Shown one piece after another: positions 1 to 29,756 of a stretch of 64,000 nt of DNA (positions within the stretch are counted from its first letter, which is position 1; every line of letters starts with the position of its first letter). This stretch comes from Bettongia penicillata ogilbyi (taxonomy: Eukaryota > Chordata > Mammalia > Diprotodontia > Potoroidae). Below the pieces are notes generated by a model. That model was not told the DNA's origin. It saw nothing but the letters and a program-made list of their open reading frames with translations, and did no database searches. The position numbers were made by a program, and so were the translations under genes. The stretch lies in assembly GCA_023548195.1 (NCBI GenBank), contig JAJHZJ010000023.1:1-64000 (forward strand), written 5' to 3'.

Positions 1-1255
1 TGAAGGAAGGAGTGTGACTCGAGCACTTTGTGTCTGCCCTCCATATCTGGGCTTGGCCTATTGAATGGCACTGTGGGTAAGGGTCACTTTGGTGGGACAG
101 GGATTCCTAGAAAAATTACCCAATGAACAGAAAGACTGATCAATAAGTAGGTTTGGGGTGAGGGAGGTTGGTGAGTATGTTGGTGAGAAGAAATGGGAAA
201 GAGATGGTCAGTGTGGATCTGAACTGAGGCCAGAGAAGCTGTGTGTGTGCAGGGAGTATGGCTGTGTGTCCAGATGACCCCCTGCAGTGTATAGAAGTAA
301 GCTATGAAGGACCATTAACCAAATTTGACCCTGTGGCATGGATCTAACTGGGCTTTTTCAGAGCCATTTGGGGGAAAGAGTGTCATAGAGCTTGGGGGTA
401 CAGGGTAACCTAAGGCATGGTGTGTATTTGTGTGTATGTGTATGTGTGTGTGTGAGACAGGCAATGCTAACCTGTTTCTGCTATCGCATTATTACTGAGA
501 CCAGGGAAAAGGGTACTGGGTGGGGGAGGTGCCCTGGACTAGACTGATAGAGAATCTCCTCCCCCCATACCTACACTTAGTCCCACCCTGCCCCACCCAC
601 CCGCATCACAATGAACACTCAAGAGAATGTCTTTGAGCAGCCCGGCAACCCTCTCCTCAGTATTTACTCAGTACCCTCAACTATCAGTCAATCTCTGCAT
701 CCAGTGAAACCTGAGTCACCTACCCCTAAATTTGGCATCCCTAAAAACCCCAGAAGAATCCCAGGATAATCAACTGCCTACCCCATATACGTATCCACTG
801 ATCTCGCAGCTGGGTGAGTAGAAAAAAAACTCCCTTCACCAAACATTCCCTGAGGGTTCCTCTGCCTCCCAATCAGATCTGTCCCTAGTCCTGGAACACA
901 CCTGAAATGAACTTGTACTTTGTCATACAGGTACACTACTTGTGGATGGAAAATTTCTAGTTTCGGACTTGGGCTGTATTAGGAGGCAGGATTACAAGAG
1001 GTGAGCACTGGAGCTGGGTTCAGAGGGCCTGGGTTCAAGCCCATTTCTGACATTATTGATATGATCTGGGGCAAATCATAATCCTATGATACAGTGATTC
1101 AGTGTATAGAACAAAGGTTCTTGGCAGGGAGAGGGGAGGGACAGGGGAGTCGGGACTGGGAAGGGGAAGTCTGTGAACTTTAGACAAATTAATTTATTAA
1201 TAAACCATTAATTAGCTAGTTAATTATTAACACAATTAATTTATTAATTAAACAA
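1..1255. other. Upstream sequence without a recognised gene
   Basis: No exon-like reading frame or ECM2-family sequence is visible. It holds a short imperfect TG tract near 421-455 and a very A/T-rich run (repeated TTAATTA) at about 1186-1255. A promoter or non-coding first exon of the gene could lie here but cannot be recognised. Confidence 0.4.
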
Positions 1256-1260
1256 GATTA

Positions 1261-1509
1261 TTTCTTTAGTCATTTGTCAGTTGTATCTGACTCTCTATGG
1301 ACTTATTTGGGTTTTCTTGACAAAGATACTGGAGTGGTTTGCTATTTCCTTCTCCAACTCATTTTACAGATAAGGAAAATGAGGCAAACAGGATAAAGTC
1401 ACTTGCCCAGGGTCATACAGCTAGGAAGTATCTAAGTTCGTATTTGAACTCAGGTCTTCATGACTTCAGGGCCAGCACTCTATCCACTGCCGCACTCCCC
1501 AGCTGCCCA
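1261..1509 (-). repeat. Marsupial tRNA-derived CORE-SINE
   Basis: Antisense copy: the 3' part (GTCAGTTGTATCTGACTC, then GACAAAGATACTGGAGTGG) comes first. The CORE follows (GCAAACAGGATAAAGTCAC), ending in the inverted tRNA-like head (ACTCTATCCACTGCCGCAC). Confidence 0.8.
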
Positions 1510-1689
1510 AACAAATTGATAACTGTATTTTAATATAATTAACTTTGTATGAATTTTATTATATTATCTATTTATTGGTTATTTATTATTTATTAAAATC
1601 CATTTTCTATGGATTTTATTTTATGTATTTTAAAACAATTCTGAAAAGGGGTCCTGGACTTCACACTGACTAAGAGGTCCACAAAAAAG

Positions 1690-2000
1690 CTTCAGGACCC
1701 CTGGTTTGGCTTTGCACTTGTCCTGTGTCTTAAGAAGACATCATCTGAGTGCCCTACTCAGTTCTAGGTACCACATCAAAACTCTGGAGGGCCAGATAGG
1801 AGGGACTGCCAGGAGATGAGGTCATTATGGGAGCAGTTAAAACAACTGGGGATATGCAGCCTGGAAAAGGAAATACTTAGCTGTCTTCAAATAAATGGAA
1901 GGCCATCATGTAGAATTGGGTGTAGCTTTTTTCTTCTCAGCCCTGGAAGACAGAAGTCAGAGCAATGTCTACCTTAGCTTAGAATGTCTTGGACCCCCTG
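1690..2000 (+). repeat. L3/CR1 LINE 3'-end fossil
   Basis: Order and wording match the CR1/L3 3' end: a GGGGATATGCAGCCTGGA-like block, AGCTGTCTTCAAATA, then an aligned run into CCCTGGAAGACAGAAGTCAG. Heavily diverged. Confidence 0.5.
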
Positions 2001-2647
2001 CTGTCCCTGTGCTTGTGAGGATTCCTTTTCAGTTGGGGTTGGACCAAAGGCCCAAAGGCCTTTCCAAGTCTCAATTATTGGCTTCTTCAAAGGTGGGGAG
2101 TTCCCATACAAGGAGATTTCTCACTTGGGAACTCTTGACCTACTGGTATTACCATGTCTACGTTGGACATATCTCTGTATCCCACACAGGGATGAATAAG
2201 GCACAGTTCTTACCCTTGGGAAACTCCCAATCAAGTTCAGGTCATTGAGGTCTCTCTCTCTGTCTCTGTTGTCCAGAGTATTGGCTAGTTCAGAGTATGA
2301 GACATGCTAAGGAACTAAGAGTGCACTGTATTTGGGAAGCCAGACCTGGAATTGATCTTGGGGATGGTGGCTGGCAAATCTTGAGTCCTGAGTGAACAGT
2401 GGGGCTCACAGATGCTGAGACAGAGACTTCATTCATTGGGGGTATGGGGGAGGGGGAAGAAGGCCCCAGGGTCTAACCACAGTAACCCTCCATTCCCTTT
2501 CTTAGTCAGTGGATTAGGGAAAGGAGGTGGTGTGTAGGGTATTGGGCCAGGACCAGGGGTAAATAAATTCAAGTTTGGTTTTTTTTAATACTTTAAAAGG
2601 GAAAAACTTAGGTTCTAAAAAAAAATCAATCTCTCTTTCTTTTCCAG
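2001..2647. other. Sequence just upstream of the gene, nothing recognised
   Basis: No coding exon is supported. The open frames here are short and unrelated to the gene. It ends in the strong splice acceptor at 2647. Confidence 0.35.
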
Positions 2648-2859
2648 GGGAAGAAGGGAAAGTTTGGGGCAAGGCAGGTGATAGGTGTTTGTTTAGAGAG
2701 GGCCCCCGAGAAGCGGGTTGGTTGGGAGTGGCAAGGAGAGGGGGGGAAGCTTGGGCAGAACAGGGTAGGTAGGCAGCAGAGCTGTGGCCTCTTCCTGACT
2801 TGCTCCCTTTTTGGCCAAGGCCAGAGTGGGTAGAAGGAAGGTGTGGGGAGGAGGAGACC
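2648..2859 (+). promoter_or_regulatory. Likely 5' UTR of the ATG exon
   Basis: A pyrimidine-rich acceptor (CTCTCTTTCTTTTCCAG) ends at 2647, so this stretch may be 5' UTR spliced to an upstream non-coding exon. I see no TATA box or CpG-rich promoter here. Transcription may instead start outside this stretch. Confidence 0.3.
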
Positions 2860-19749
<16,890 letters not shown>

Positions 19750-20125
19750 TCTCCTACAACCTAGGCCTCTCTCCTCGGTATCCTGCCCCTACCTCCCAGC
19801 CCCCCTCCCCCTACTAAGAGTGGCCTACCCTTCCTTTCCCTTCTCCTTCCCTCCCTACCTTTGACCACTCCTAGCCAACTTGGGCCTCCTCCGTCAGCTA
19901 TCATTATTTCAAACTTTTTGTTGATAACCATTGAATGCTCTCTTTCTGCCACTCAGGGAAAGAAAAGGTTTGCTGAGCAAATGAAGACCCAAAGGGGAAT
20001 ATTTAGTTTCCCAAATAAACTGAGTCATCCCAGCAGACCCTAGCCCCCTACCCTACAACCTTAGGCTTACCCTGATTTGAGTTACTATATACACTTGAAT
20101 GAAATAAAAATGCTTATCATTTAAA
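19750..20125 (+). other. 3' UTR with polyadenylation signals
   Basis: Downstream of the stop, AATAAA occurs at 20014-20019 and again at 20103-20108, the second inside GAAATAAAAATG. Cleavage about 15-25 bases after the second would give a 3' UTR near 375 nt. No other gene feature lies between. The exact cleavage site is inferred. Confidence 0.6.
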
Positions 20126-21750
20126 ATGTGATCTAAGTCAATGGGCCTATCTTCATTTTCAATCGTTTCTCTGTGAGCCTACCATGACTTCCCAGTTGGC
20201 CTTCAAGAGGAGTTAGGGCTAAAAACGCTACCATGTGCAGCTAGCCTGGATTAAGAATATAGCAGCCTCCCCTAATTAGGGGGAGGGATGGGGAGTGGGT
20301 CTTTGACTTCACTGAAAGAGGGAACTCCTTCTACCAATGCAGGACAACACAACTCTTCAACTTCTGCTCTCAGAGAATGGTCTGGGGCATTGAAAAGTTA
20401 AATGACTTGCTCAGCGTCACACAGCCATGGTGTGTCGGAAGTAGAACTGTGGGGCTTCAAGGCCCAATCAGTCCAAATTAATGAGATGCGTCTCTGTGTC
20501 ACCAGAACCTACTGGGTGACTTTGGCTAAGACTATAGGATCTTAACTCTAGAGCTAGAAGGGACTTAGAACCCAGTTTGTCTAACCCTTCAGTTTATAAA
20601 TGAGGAGACCAAGGGAAGGGATGGGATATGGAGAGGAAGGAGAAGGGGGGAAAGGACGGAAAGGGTGAGAAAGGAGAAAAGGGGGAAAAGGGAGGAAAGG
20701 GAGGAAAGGGAAAGGGATCAGTAGCTGGGAAGTTCATGTAGAAAGTGGCATTTGACCTGGACTTTGAAAGAAATCAAAGGCAAGGGAATACATTCCAGGT
20801 AGAGGGCACAGACATTGCAAAGCAGTGGGAAATGGAGCCTACTTAGGTGGCAAAGCCAGGACTTGAACCCAGGTAAACTCAGATTCTCTTGACTCCAAAC
20901 CCAGCACTCGTTCTTTTACTCCACTGTGTTACTCATGCGCCTCTCAACCTTAGTTTTGGCATCTGTAAAATGGAACTTTTATTCCCAGACTGCACCACCT
21001 CAGCACTGTTGGGAGCCCCGGGACTCTCTAGGATGGTCACCAGATAAATGATCCCGGAGCCTCCACCCTTTACACGATAGAAAAGTTGGGTTTAAATAAA
21101 ATATGACTCCTATCCCTCCCCCCTCAAAAATGCTTTCGGTTTATTATCTTCTTTACATGTACATATATGTTGTCTCTCTCAACAAAATGAAAATTCCTAA
21201 ATATCTTTTTTTTTTCATTTTTGTTTCTGTATAGTGAGGGGCCAACTTAGCACCTCATGCACAGTGAGAGCTTACTAAACATTTGGCAGTCAATTGACTG
21301 ATCACAGACTTAGAACCAGAAAGGATCTAAGAAGCCACCAGGTCTAACCTCCCCATTCTATAGATGAGGAAACTGAGGCAGAGTGAAGTGACTTGCCCAA
21401 GGTCACACAGCTAGTAGGTGGCTAAGGAAGGATTTGAATCCAACTCTTTCTGACTCCAAGGCCAGGCCTCTATCCCATGTACCAGGCTGCCTCTCTGATT
21501 AGTGAATTGATTCATTCCCATTCCCAACCTCAGCCATTCATTCACCACATTTCAGTCCCCTGTTCCCTAAGCAAGAAGTCTCAAAATGAGCAGGAGGAAG
21601 AAAAAGGAGAGGAATTTAGTAGCTCACACTGATAGGAGAAGCTCAGCCAAAGGGAAAGAGCATGGAGACTGGAGTCAGGGGCCCTAGGTTCAGATCTTGA
21701 CTCTGTCACTTGCCCTAGCTGGGCCTCAGTTTCCTCTTCTGTAAAGTGCA
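20126..21750. repeat. Intergenic, MIR-type relics and a GA-rich run
   Basis: MIR relics lie at about 20385-20500, 20535-20610, 20840-20935 and 21300-21500. The last is well kept (GATGAGGAAACTGAGGCAGA, CAAGGTCACACAGCTAGTAG). GGAAAGGG-type purine repeats fill 20610-20715. No gene is seen. Confidence 0.6.
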
Positions 21751-21997
21751 GGCAGATAGGTATCACAGTGGATAGAGCACTGGACCTGGACTCAGGAAAA
21801 CCTGAGTTCCAATCTGGTCTCAGATACTTCCTAGCTATGTGACCCTGGGCAAGTCACTTGGCCCTGTTGGCCTCAGTTTCCTCATCAGTAAAATGAGCTG
21901 GACAAGGAAATGGCTAAACCACTCCTGTACCTCTGTCCAGAAAACCCCATATGGGGTCATAGAGAGTCAGGCATGACTGAAACGACCAAGCAACAAA
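21751..21997 (+). repeat. Marsupial tRNA-derived CORE-SINE, near full length
   Basis: Head ATCACAGTGGATAGAGCACT with B-box-like GAGTTCCAATC, CORE CTAGCTATGTGACCCTGGGC, 3' end AACCCCATATGGGGTCATAG and GACTGAAACGACCAAG. Confidence 0.85.
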
Positions 21998-22639
21998 GTG
22001 CAGGCGTTAGGTCAGGTTATTCTCTCCTAATTCTAAAGCTCTGATCTTAATTCCCAGAGTCAGGGGAGGGGGTGGTTCCAGGTTAAGGAGCCCTGACCCT
22101 CAAAGATGGACCAGAAATGAACCAACTCTCTGAGCTGTGAATGGAAATCAGTGGGAAAATAGAATCTGCTCTTTTATAAAAAGATTTCTTGTCACCTGAC
22201 TTTCAGGAGATTGGGTAAATGGGGATGTGCTCTCTATTTCTAACCACCTGCCCTGCTGCTCTTTGCTAGCTCTCAATCTTACTTTTGGCATCTGTAAAAT
22301 GGAATTCTTATTCCCAGGATGCATCACCTCAGCACTGTTGAGAGTGCTGGAACTCTCTAGGATGGCCACCAGATAAATGATCCCAGGACTTCTTGGAGGT
22401 ACCCCAAGAGCTGGGAATGGGCCCCAACACACGAGGGAACTTCCCCATCCTGCCTTCTAAAGCCTGGGAAGCTCCAATGCTTTCTCTCCCTCCTTGGGTG
22501 CTCTGAGTCATTATGGTAACTCCCCATGCTCTGGCATTCAAGGCTTCCTTCAGACATCTGAGGCTGCTGGCCATCAGAAAAAGAAGTGCAGTGACCATCT
22601 TGCTTGAAGGTTACAGACTGAAATTGCTCTCCTTGAACA

Positions 22640-22810
22640 CAGCATTAGTGGAAGAGGACCTGAATACAAAAGTGACCTCGAATGTTTATTAGCTGTATGA
22701 CCTCGGCCAAGTCACTCTCCCTTTGGGCCTCAGTTTCCTCCTCTGAAAATGGAGGGTCTAGTTGGCCTATGAGAGACATTTCAGTTCTAGATCTAGGATT
22801 CTCTCATCCT
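22640..22810 (+). repeat. MIR-type relic
   Basis: TTAGCTGTATGACCTCGGCC, GGCCTCAGTTTCCTCCTCTG, then a GGTCTAGTTGGCC tail. Confidence 0.55.
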
Positions 22811-24430
22811 GTGAACCCTATGTGTAAGGGGGTACAACTACTACAGAAGTCTCGGGACCTCAGAGCCTATCATATACCAACAAATGCCTGAGCAAGAATC
22901 CGCTGTCCCAGCTCCCACTTGCAGTCACCCAATCCCATTTCAGGGGCTCGTGTTCCTTTCAGCTTTTTCCTTGTATTGACCTGAGATCTTCCCCTCTCTT
23001 CAGGGGTCCTATAATTTTTGTCTCCATGTCCCTAATACTCAGCTCAGTGCCTGGTTGGCGCTTAATAAATGCCTTCTGTTTGACCAATTTCATAAGAAAA
23101 TAGGGCCTAAATGGGGTATAGAAATCTATCTTACCCTACGGGAAAATAGAAGGGAAGAGGATAAGAGAAGAGGGCAAGATAGAAGGGAGGGCAGACTGGG
23201 GAAATGGGTAATCAGAAGAGGAGGAGAGAGATGGGGAGAAAATTTGGAACTCAAAATCTTGTGGAAGTGAATGTTGAAAACTAAAATGAATTAATTCATT
23301 TTAAAAAGGAAAAGAAAAATGGCGCCTAAAAAGGGAGGCCACTTGCCAAAATCATTGAGTTAGTGTGTAGAAAGTCTGGTCTTGAACTCAGGTTTCTTGA
23401 CTCCCAGGATGCTCCCACAAAGTATTTAGATTCCCCATTTTGGAGGGTGAGCTCCTCCCCCTCCCCAGAGCTGGCACTGTGCAGAAGCAGCTAGAAGGCC
23501 CCTGCTCTGACCACTCCCAGCACCCAGGACTCCACCATGGCACTTTTAAAACCCTTGGGTTGATTGGAACATTTTCCTGACATGACTCAAGGCAAGAAAG
23601 AGTGAATTTGGGGAGGAGCAGGCACCTCAGACTCCAAATCTAGCATCCTTTCTTTCCATAGACCCTTACTGCTCCTCCCCAAATGGTACATTTCTACCAT
23701 CTGAGCAAGTTCCTGAACCTCTCTAGGCCTCCGTTTCCTGCTTTGGAAAGTTCAGAAGTTAGAAGAGATGAGCCTAAGAACCCTTCTTATCAAATATAAT
23801 TGCTATGATCTGGACTATGGGAGCCCCAGGCTCTCCTGTCTCCCTTGCATTACTACTTCCAAGCAGGTCCAAGTGTCAGGCAGCCCCTGGAGTGGCCCAG
23901 CTTCAAGGGCTATAGATTGAATTGTGGAAGAAAATGCTAAATAATGAAAGAGAAGAAAACAGGAAGTGGGAGGGAGAGAAAGCTGGGCCTCAGTGAAGGA
24001 GACCCAAGGAGAAAAAAGCAGAGTTGCTCTTGGGGGCCGCTCCATGCCCACGTAAGTGAGCAAACAGTGACGGTTGGTCTGTCCATGATGGAGAGGCTTT
24101 GTTGACCTGCTGGTGAGGCCTGGCCTAGAGGCAAAAAAAAGGGGGGTCATTTGGAATTTCACACGGCTTTGGGAGAGACAGCTAGCTAGGGATACTCTGG
24201 ATATAAAATGACTTAGAGTGAATCTTCCAACAAAGATAACCTTGTTTGATGGCCTACTGATCATAAACCTCAGGCAGGCATACAATAAGAAGGATTTGGG
24301 TTACTAAAGGTATTTGCCCTTCTGATGAAACAGATCTAGCATGGAGTCCAAGCTGGGAAGGGATTCCCAGATGCTCCTGTTTGGGATGACAGCATGGTGC
24401 TTCCATAAATCCCTGGAACATTGTAGATCC
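22811..24430. other. Intergenic, mostly unique sequence
   Basis: No exon with a family resemblance. There is a purine-rich run at about 23140-23250, a weak MIR relic at 23320-23420, and otherwise unassigned sequence. AP-1-like TGACTCA occurs at about 23582. A regulatory role is not shown. Confidence 0.35.
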
Positions 24431-24439
24431 TCCTGAATG

Positions 24440-25015
24440 AGAACTGTAACCCTTCACAAGAATTTGGCAGGATTATTCACACAGGAAAGGCCAAGTGGAT
24501 GAAAAATGTCTTGCCTAGACTATGACATTCAGGTGGACAAGCAGTCTACAGAACTTGTCCATCAGTATGTGTATCTAGGACGGAGAATACAAATGGACCA
24601 CATGTGGGGCTAAGAATGAAATGGGGAGGGGAGGAGAATGGGCTTTCAGGAAACTGCAAGGCTCCTTTAATGACCCCAAACTTTTCCTCAAAACAAAGGC
24701 CTATATTTACCATATTCTACTGGTGGTGTTATACAGTTGTGAGATACAGGCCACAATGGTTCTGAAGTACTGAAAATGAGTATCACATAGCAGGCAATGG
24801 AGAGGGGCATATTGGGGGTGGGGAGAGAGTCATGGGGGCATGATACAAGTAGGATAAAACACATAACCAATGAAGGACTTCAAAGAGGACCAGGAATAAA
24901 GGAGTCTATGAGAGCCATATATGACAGAAAATGCCATGCTGCTCACATGGTGACAGTGAGGACAGCCCATATGCCCCACTGGCACCCTGGAGATGGCAGG
25001 AGAAAGTGAGGATGC
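24440..25015 (+). repeat. RTE-type LINE, 3' end of the reverse-transcriptase ORF (broken)
   Basis: Pieces of the RTE C-terminal region are readable in shifting frames: TKAYIYHILLVVLY around 24695, then QAMERGILG near 24790 and a run ending RKCHAAHM-TVR and GDGRRK by 25009. This matches the RTE family's 'LERGIL...RIKHIT...DRK.RWAGH' order. Frameshifts and stops show it is dead. Confidence 0.6.
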
Positions 25016-25040
25016 CCCCAGCATGCCAAATAGCCTCCCT

Positions 25041-25190
25041 GATCAGTCATTCAGTCATCCTCTGTGACCCCATTTGGGATTTTCTTGGCAAAGATACTGG
25101 AGTGGTCTGCCATTTTCTTCTCCGGCTCATTTTACAGATGAGGCAACCGAGGCAGACAAGGTGAAGTGACTTGCCCAGGGTCATACAGAT
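25041..25190 (-). repeat. Truncated marsupial CORE-SINE
   Basis: Antisense 3' half and CORE: GTGACCCCATTTGGGATTTT, GCAAAGATACTGGAGTGG and GACTTGCCCAGGGTCATACA. Confidence 0.8.
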
Positions 25191-25429
25191 GAAGAAATCT
25201 TATAGAGTCCCTTCCTATCCTTCAAGGAAGTCCATCCTACATGAGTCCTACAGTTTGTATGGATTTTGTATTATTTATCTGGGCACATGTTTTTACCAAC
25301 AGAATTTCAGCTGCTTGAGAGTAGGACCTGTATCTTTTCTGTGGTTTTTCTTTCATCCCCAGTACCTAGCATGGTGCCTGGCAATGTATTGGTGCGGAGA
25401 AATACTTAGTGAGTGAACATACTTCTCCC

Positions 25430-25755
25430 AGTCGTAGAACATCCAGCTGGCAGGAAAGGACCTCGGAACTCATCTGATCCAATCCCTCTATTTTGTGGAG
25501 GAAGGAAAAGACAATGGTATAAGCATTTGTACAGTGCCTACCATGTGCTTTTACAATTGTCTCATTTGATACTCACCAACAACTATTCTTATCAACATTT
25601 GACAGATGAGGAAACTGAGGCAAACAGGGTGAAGTGACTTGCCCAGGGTCATCTAGCTAGTAAGTGTCTGAGGACAGATTTGAACTTAGGTTTTCCTGAA
25701 ACGTAAGAAATTGAAACCCAGAGAGGTTGAGAGAAATGGCCCAGAGTACACAGGT
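25430..25755 (-). repeat. MIR/CORE-SINE relic
   Basis: ATTTGACAGATGAGGAAACT, GTGACTTGCCCAGGGTCATC and GACAGATTTGAACTTAGG, with the MIR 3' part (CATTTGTACAGTGCCTACC) to the left. Confidence 0.7.
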
Positions 25756-27290
25756 GTTATGGATTTCAAGATGTTTAAGGGAGGCCATTGTCCTGGAGGA
25801 CAGGAGAAGAATGAAGAGAGTTGGGGAGTTCTTGAGGAAACATCCATCACCTCCTCTGAAGCCTGAGGCCTAGTGCAGACAGTCCTGGAGGAATCTGGTC
25901 CTGGGAAGAAGTGGCCAGCCATGTCTTTTCCACCTCAACCCCTCCTGGGCTCTAAGCCCTGAGTCAGGCCCCAGTGTTTCTAAACCACAAATGGAGAAAT
26001 TCTGTGTGTGTGTGTGTTGTGGTTAGCTGTGGAATTCCCAGCTCTGGGGCTAGGGGAGTGGGCACAGAGGGCTGGGTGGAGAGGAAGGGGCTGGGCCTAG
26101 CCTTCAGGAGCCCTAAGGCCTGCTGTTGCCTCAGCCAGCTGGGCCCCCCCCCCCTCCCCACTCCTACTCCCCCCTCAGGGGCTAGCTGTCTTCCTTCCTT
26201 TGTCCCAGGAACAGGAAAAAAATCTCAAGAATAATTCCAGTTCTAAGTTCACTCAGGGAACATCTCCCAAGCCAAATTGCCCATCTCCATTGTCTGAAAT
26301 TCCTCCATCTCCCGCCTGGCTTATCTGTCCTACTCCAGGACAGAAGGCTAGATGGTCACTTCTCCAAGAACATGGCCTCACCGAGTCCCCCAGTGCCCAC
26401 CCCACCCCCCATATCCTCAGATTAAAGGTGAGTCTGCAGCCAGTTTCCCCCTGCTCTTACTCCTCACCCCCCATGGCTACTTAAATCAAGCAACCCCCTG
26501 GGCCAAGCTGTTTCTCATTTGAGAGAAGGAAAAACAAGGGGGTTAGATCAAAAAGGCAGCCCTCCCCACCCCCTCCTAAGAGAGGCACTTTCCCACCCCT
26601 CTCCCAGAGAGGAAAAAATTCCTTCTTTCTTTTCCCTTCACACCCACCATGCCCCTGCCTTCCAGACTCCATTACCATTTCCAGCACCTCATCCCCCATT
26701 CCTCCCCATGCTCTGATTCCTCTGATCTACTCCCCACATGGCTCTCCCTATAGCCAGCCCCTTCACCCAACCACTCAAGCAAGGAATTTCTTGTGTACGC
26801 ATGTAAGAAACAAAGAATGGAAGATGGAGATTCAAATCCTTCTCTGGGCCTGACTTCTTTCTCTAGAAAAATGAAGGGTTGGGCTATAGGATCTCTAAAG
26901 GAATTCACATTCCATAATTCCATGACTCCCTTGTGACTCAGATGACTGGCTCAACTCCCTCCCCTTCTAAATGGGGAAACAGGCCTCCTCCACCAGTAAA
27001 AGTAGGGGTACCACCAGGCTACATGTGTTAAGGGGCCTTCTGAATGAGTCAGACCAAGGAGAGGACACTGGCCCACAAGTTGAGTGAGGAAGTTTTTAGG
27101 GTGGGAATCAGTTCGTACTAGGTGTTGAAAGATTCCAATAGGTCAGAGTGTGGGGGCTGAGGTGATTGAGGGAGCCAGGATTAAATTATCCGGTCAAGAA
27201 GTTCTAAGGAAATCACTCTGGCCTTCCAATCCCAAAGGGAGCTCTGCTGGTCACTCTCCCCAGGCCTTCACTTACAGCTTCAATTAATAA
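25756..27290. other. Intergenic, mostly unique sequence
   Basis: Short GT run at 26000-26018 and a C run at 26143-26155. The ORFs in this area overlap on both strands and show no family signature. No gene is supported. Confidence 0.35.
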
Positions 27291-27470
27291 GTCAGTTAGC
27301 AAGTATTTATTAAACTCTCTGTGACAGGCACTGTGCCAGGAGCAAGGAAATAAAAAGGCAATAGTCTTGCCTCAGTTTCCCCATATGTAAAATGAGAATA
27401 CTAATACTGTATATGTATGTGCATACGTATGCGTATGTATACATACATATATATATGTATATACTAAATA
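27291..27470. repeat. MIR-like fragments and an alternating (TACATA)n palindromic tract
   Basis: TTAGCAAGTATTTATTAAA and GCCTCAGTTTCCCCATATG are SINE/MIR remnants. 27400-27466 is nearly self-complementary (GTATGTATACATACATA). Confidence 0.55.
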
Positions 27471-28290
27471 TGCTTATTCCTTTCGACCCTCTGCTGTGCT
27501 AACATTATGATCATAATCCAACCTCACACAACACAGAAAGGTCATTAACATTGTTATTAAGGTTTCTGAAATTCAAAGTTTGAGTTCCCTAACTCCCCTT
27601 CCCAGCCAGGACCTCACTCCTAAATCACCAGGATTGTTTGTAGTTGACCATTAAAGTATTTTCAGTGAAATGAACCTCCCCAAATAAAGCACATGTAGAT
27701 TTAAAAAAAAGCCAACAGTCCCTGCCTTCAATGGGCTTATATTCTATCAGAGGAGTGTTTCATCTTCTGGGAACAGGCCTGAGATAATATATAAAGAGGT
27801 CAGTCAGTGAGTCAGTCATAAAGTACTTGCTTTAGGAAATGGACAAGCTTGAGCAATGTTTTTGTAACTGGCACATGGATCAGCATATGGAGACACAAAC
27901 TCCAAAGTGCCCAAGATCATCATTGCACAAGATGAGAAACTGGGACATTTCTGAAAAACAGCAAAGGTTTTCCCAAGCAGAACCCTGTCACCAAAGGCCG
28001 GGAAGAGGCTGGGTAGCCACTTGTTACATGGATTGTTGAGGGGATTCATGCCTCTGTGAGGGATTGAGCAAGATGATCGCTAAGGTCCCTTGTACCATGG
28101 TGGCCATGGCTCCTAATTTCAAAAAGCTGATCTCTTATTTAAGAAATATTAACAAGGTTTTCAATCGGGCTCTGACATAATAGGCAAATTATTAAAATAA
28201 GCTTTGCTCACTCTTCAGTCATCCCGGCTTTTCACTCAATTAAGACATTGAAACTTTGTCAGGCTACAAAGAAATTGTGATTTCTAGATG

Positions 28291-28542
28291 TCTCAGAGGC
28301 AGCTTGTGGATAGAGCACCAGGCCTGGAGTTAGGAAGACCTGAGTTCAAATCCAGCCTCAGACACTTACTGTGTGACCTTGGGAAAGTCACTTCACCCTG
28401 TTTGCCTCAGTTTTCTCATCTGTAAAATAAATTGAAGAAGAAAGTGGCAAACCACTTCAGTATCTCTCTGCCAAGAAAACCCCAAATGGGGTCACGGAGA
28501 GTTTGACTCGATTGAAAAATGATTGGATGATAACAAAAAAAC
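28291..28542 (+). repeat. Marsupial tRNA-derived CORE-SINE, full length
   Basis: TGTGGATAGAGCACCAGGCC, B-box GAGTTCAAATCC, the CORE with TGTGTGACCTTGGGAAAGTC, 3' end AACCCCAAATGGGGTCACGG and an A-rich tail. Confidence 0.88.
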
Positions 28543-28584
28543 AAAGATGATTTTGTACAGGTGTGATTTTTTTTGAATTCTCAG

Positions 28585-28650
28585 ATCCATTCAAGGCTCA
28601 GCTCAGGTGGCATTTCTTACCTGGGATTTACTGATTCACCCAGGTTAGTG
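28585..28650 (+). repeat. L2 LINE 3' UTR, left part
   Basis: CATTCAAGGCTCAGCTCAGG, then ACTGATTCACCCAGGTTAGT, is the L2 3' UTR. Its continuation resumes at 29757 beyond the microsatellite. Confidence 0.6.
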
Positions 28651-28664
28651 CTTCTATCTACAAG

Positions 28665-29756
28665 AAAAATTATATATACATATAAGCATACATACATATA
28701 TAGACACATGCACATACACATATACATACACACATATCCATATACACATACATACATATCCATATATACACATATGCAAATATACACCTACACATACACA
28801 CAAACACACATACGCACATATACATGTACATATACACATATCCATATACAGATATACACATTCACATATGCATACACACATACACATAAACACATATACA
28901 TATACACACATAAACATGTACATATACACATATCCATATCCATATGCACATATACACAAATACACACACATACTTGCATATATACGTATATATACATAAA
29001 CACACATGTATACACATATACACACATGTACCATATGCATATAAACACAAAATCTACATATACACAAATACGTAAGCACACACACATATACACATGCACA
29101 TATCCAATACACATGCATACACACAAACATGCATATACACATGCATGCACATACACACATACACCTAAAGACACAAAAGACACCTACATGTATATATATG
29201 CATAAGTGTACACACATATGCACACATATCCACATACATATATACACATGCATATGCACATGCACATACATATAGGCAACATGCATGCACACATACATGT
29301 GCACATGCACACATATACATACACACATACAAGCATGTGTGTACATATAAACATGTGCATGCACATGTGAGGCATGCACGATGCACATGCAAACACGTGA
29401 ATGTATATGTGCACACACATATGCCTACACATATACATAAACACATATACACGCATGCACATAAACACATATATACACACAAACACATGCATACACATAA
29501 ACACAAGCACACATATGTACACACATATACACATATATATGCACAAATATGCACATATATACACAATACACCCATATATACACACATACACATAAACTCC
29601 TATATACACATGCACATAAACACACATATATACAGATACATGTACACAAACACACATATACATATGCACATGTACACATATACACAAGCATATATACAGT
29701 ACACATACACAATATACACATACACAATATACATATACACACATGTGTGTATATAC
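28665..29756. repeat. Long (ACATAT/ACACAT)n alternating tract, 1.09 kb
   Basis: More than 1 kb of alternating purine-pyrimidine ACATATACAC-type repeat with no point at which the pattern breaks for long. It gives long spurious Tyr/Thr/His and Cys/Val/Met reading frames on both strands. Confidence 0.95.

Noticed and set aside
21751..21997. tRNA-like segment with A- and B-box resemblance
   Set aside because: Head of a SINE, not a tRNA gene: no cloverleaf, followed by the CORE domain and A-rich tail.
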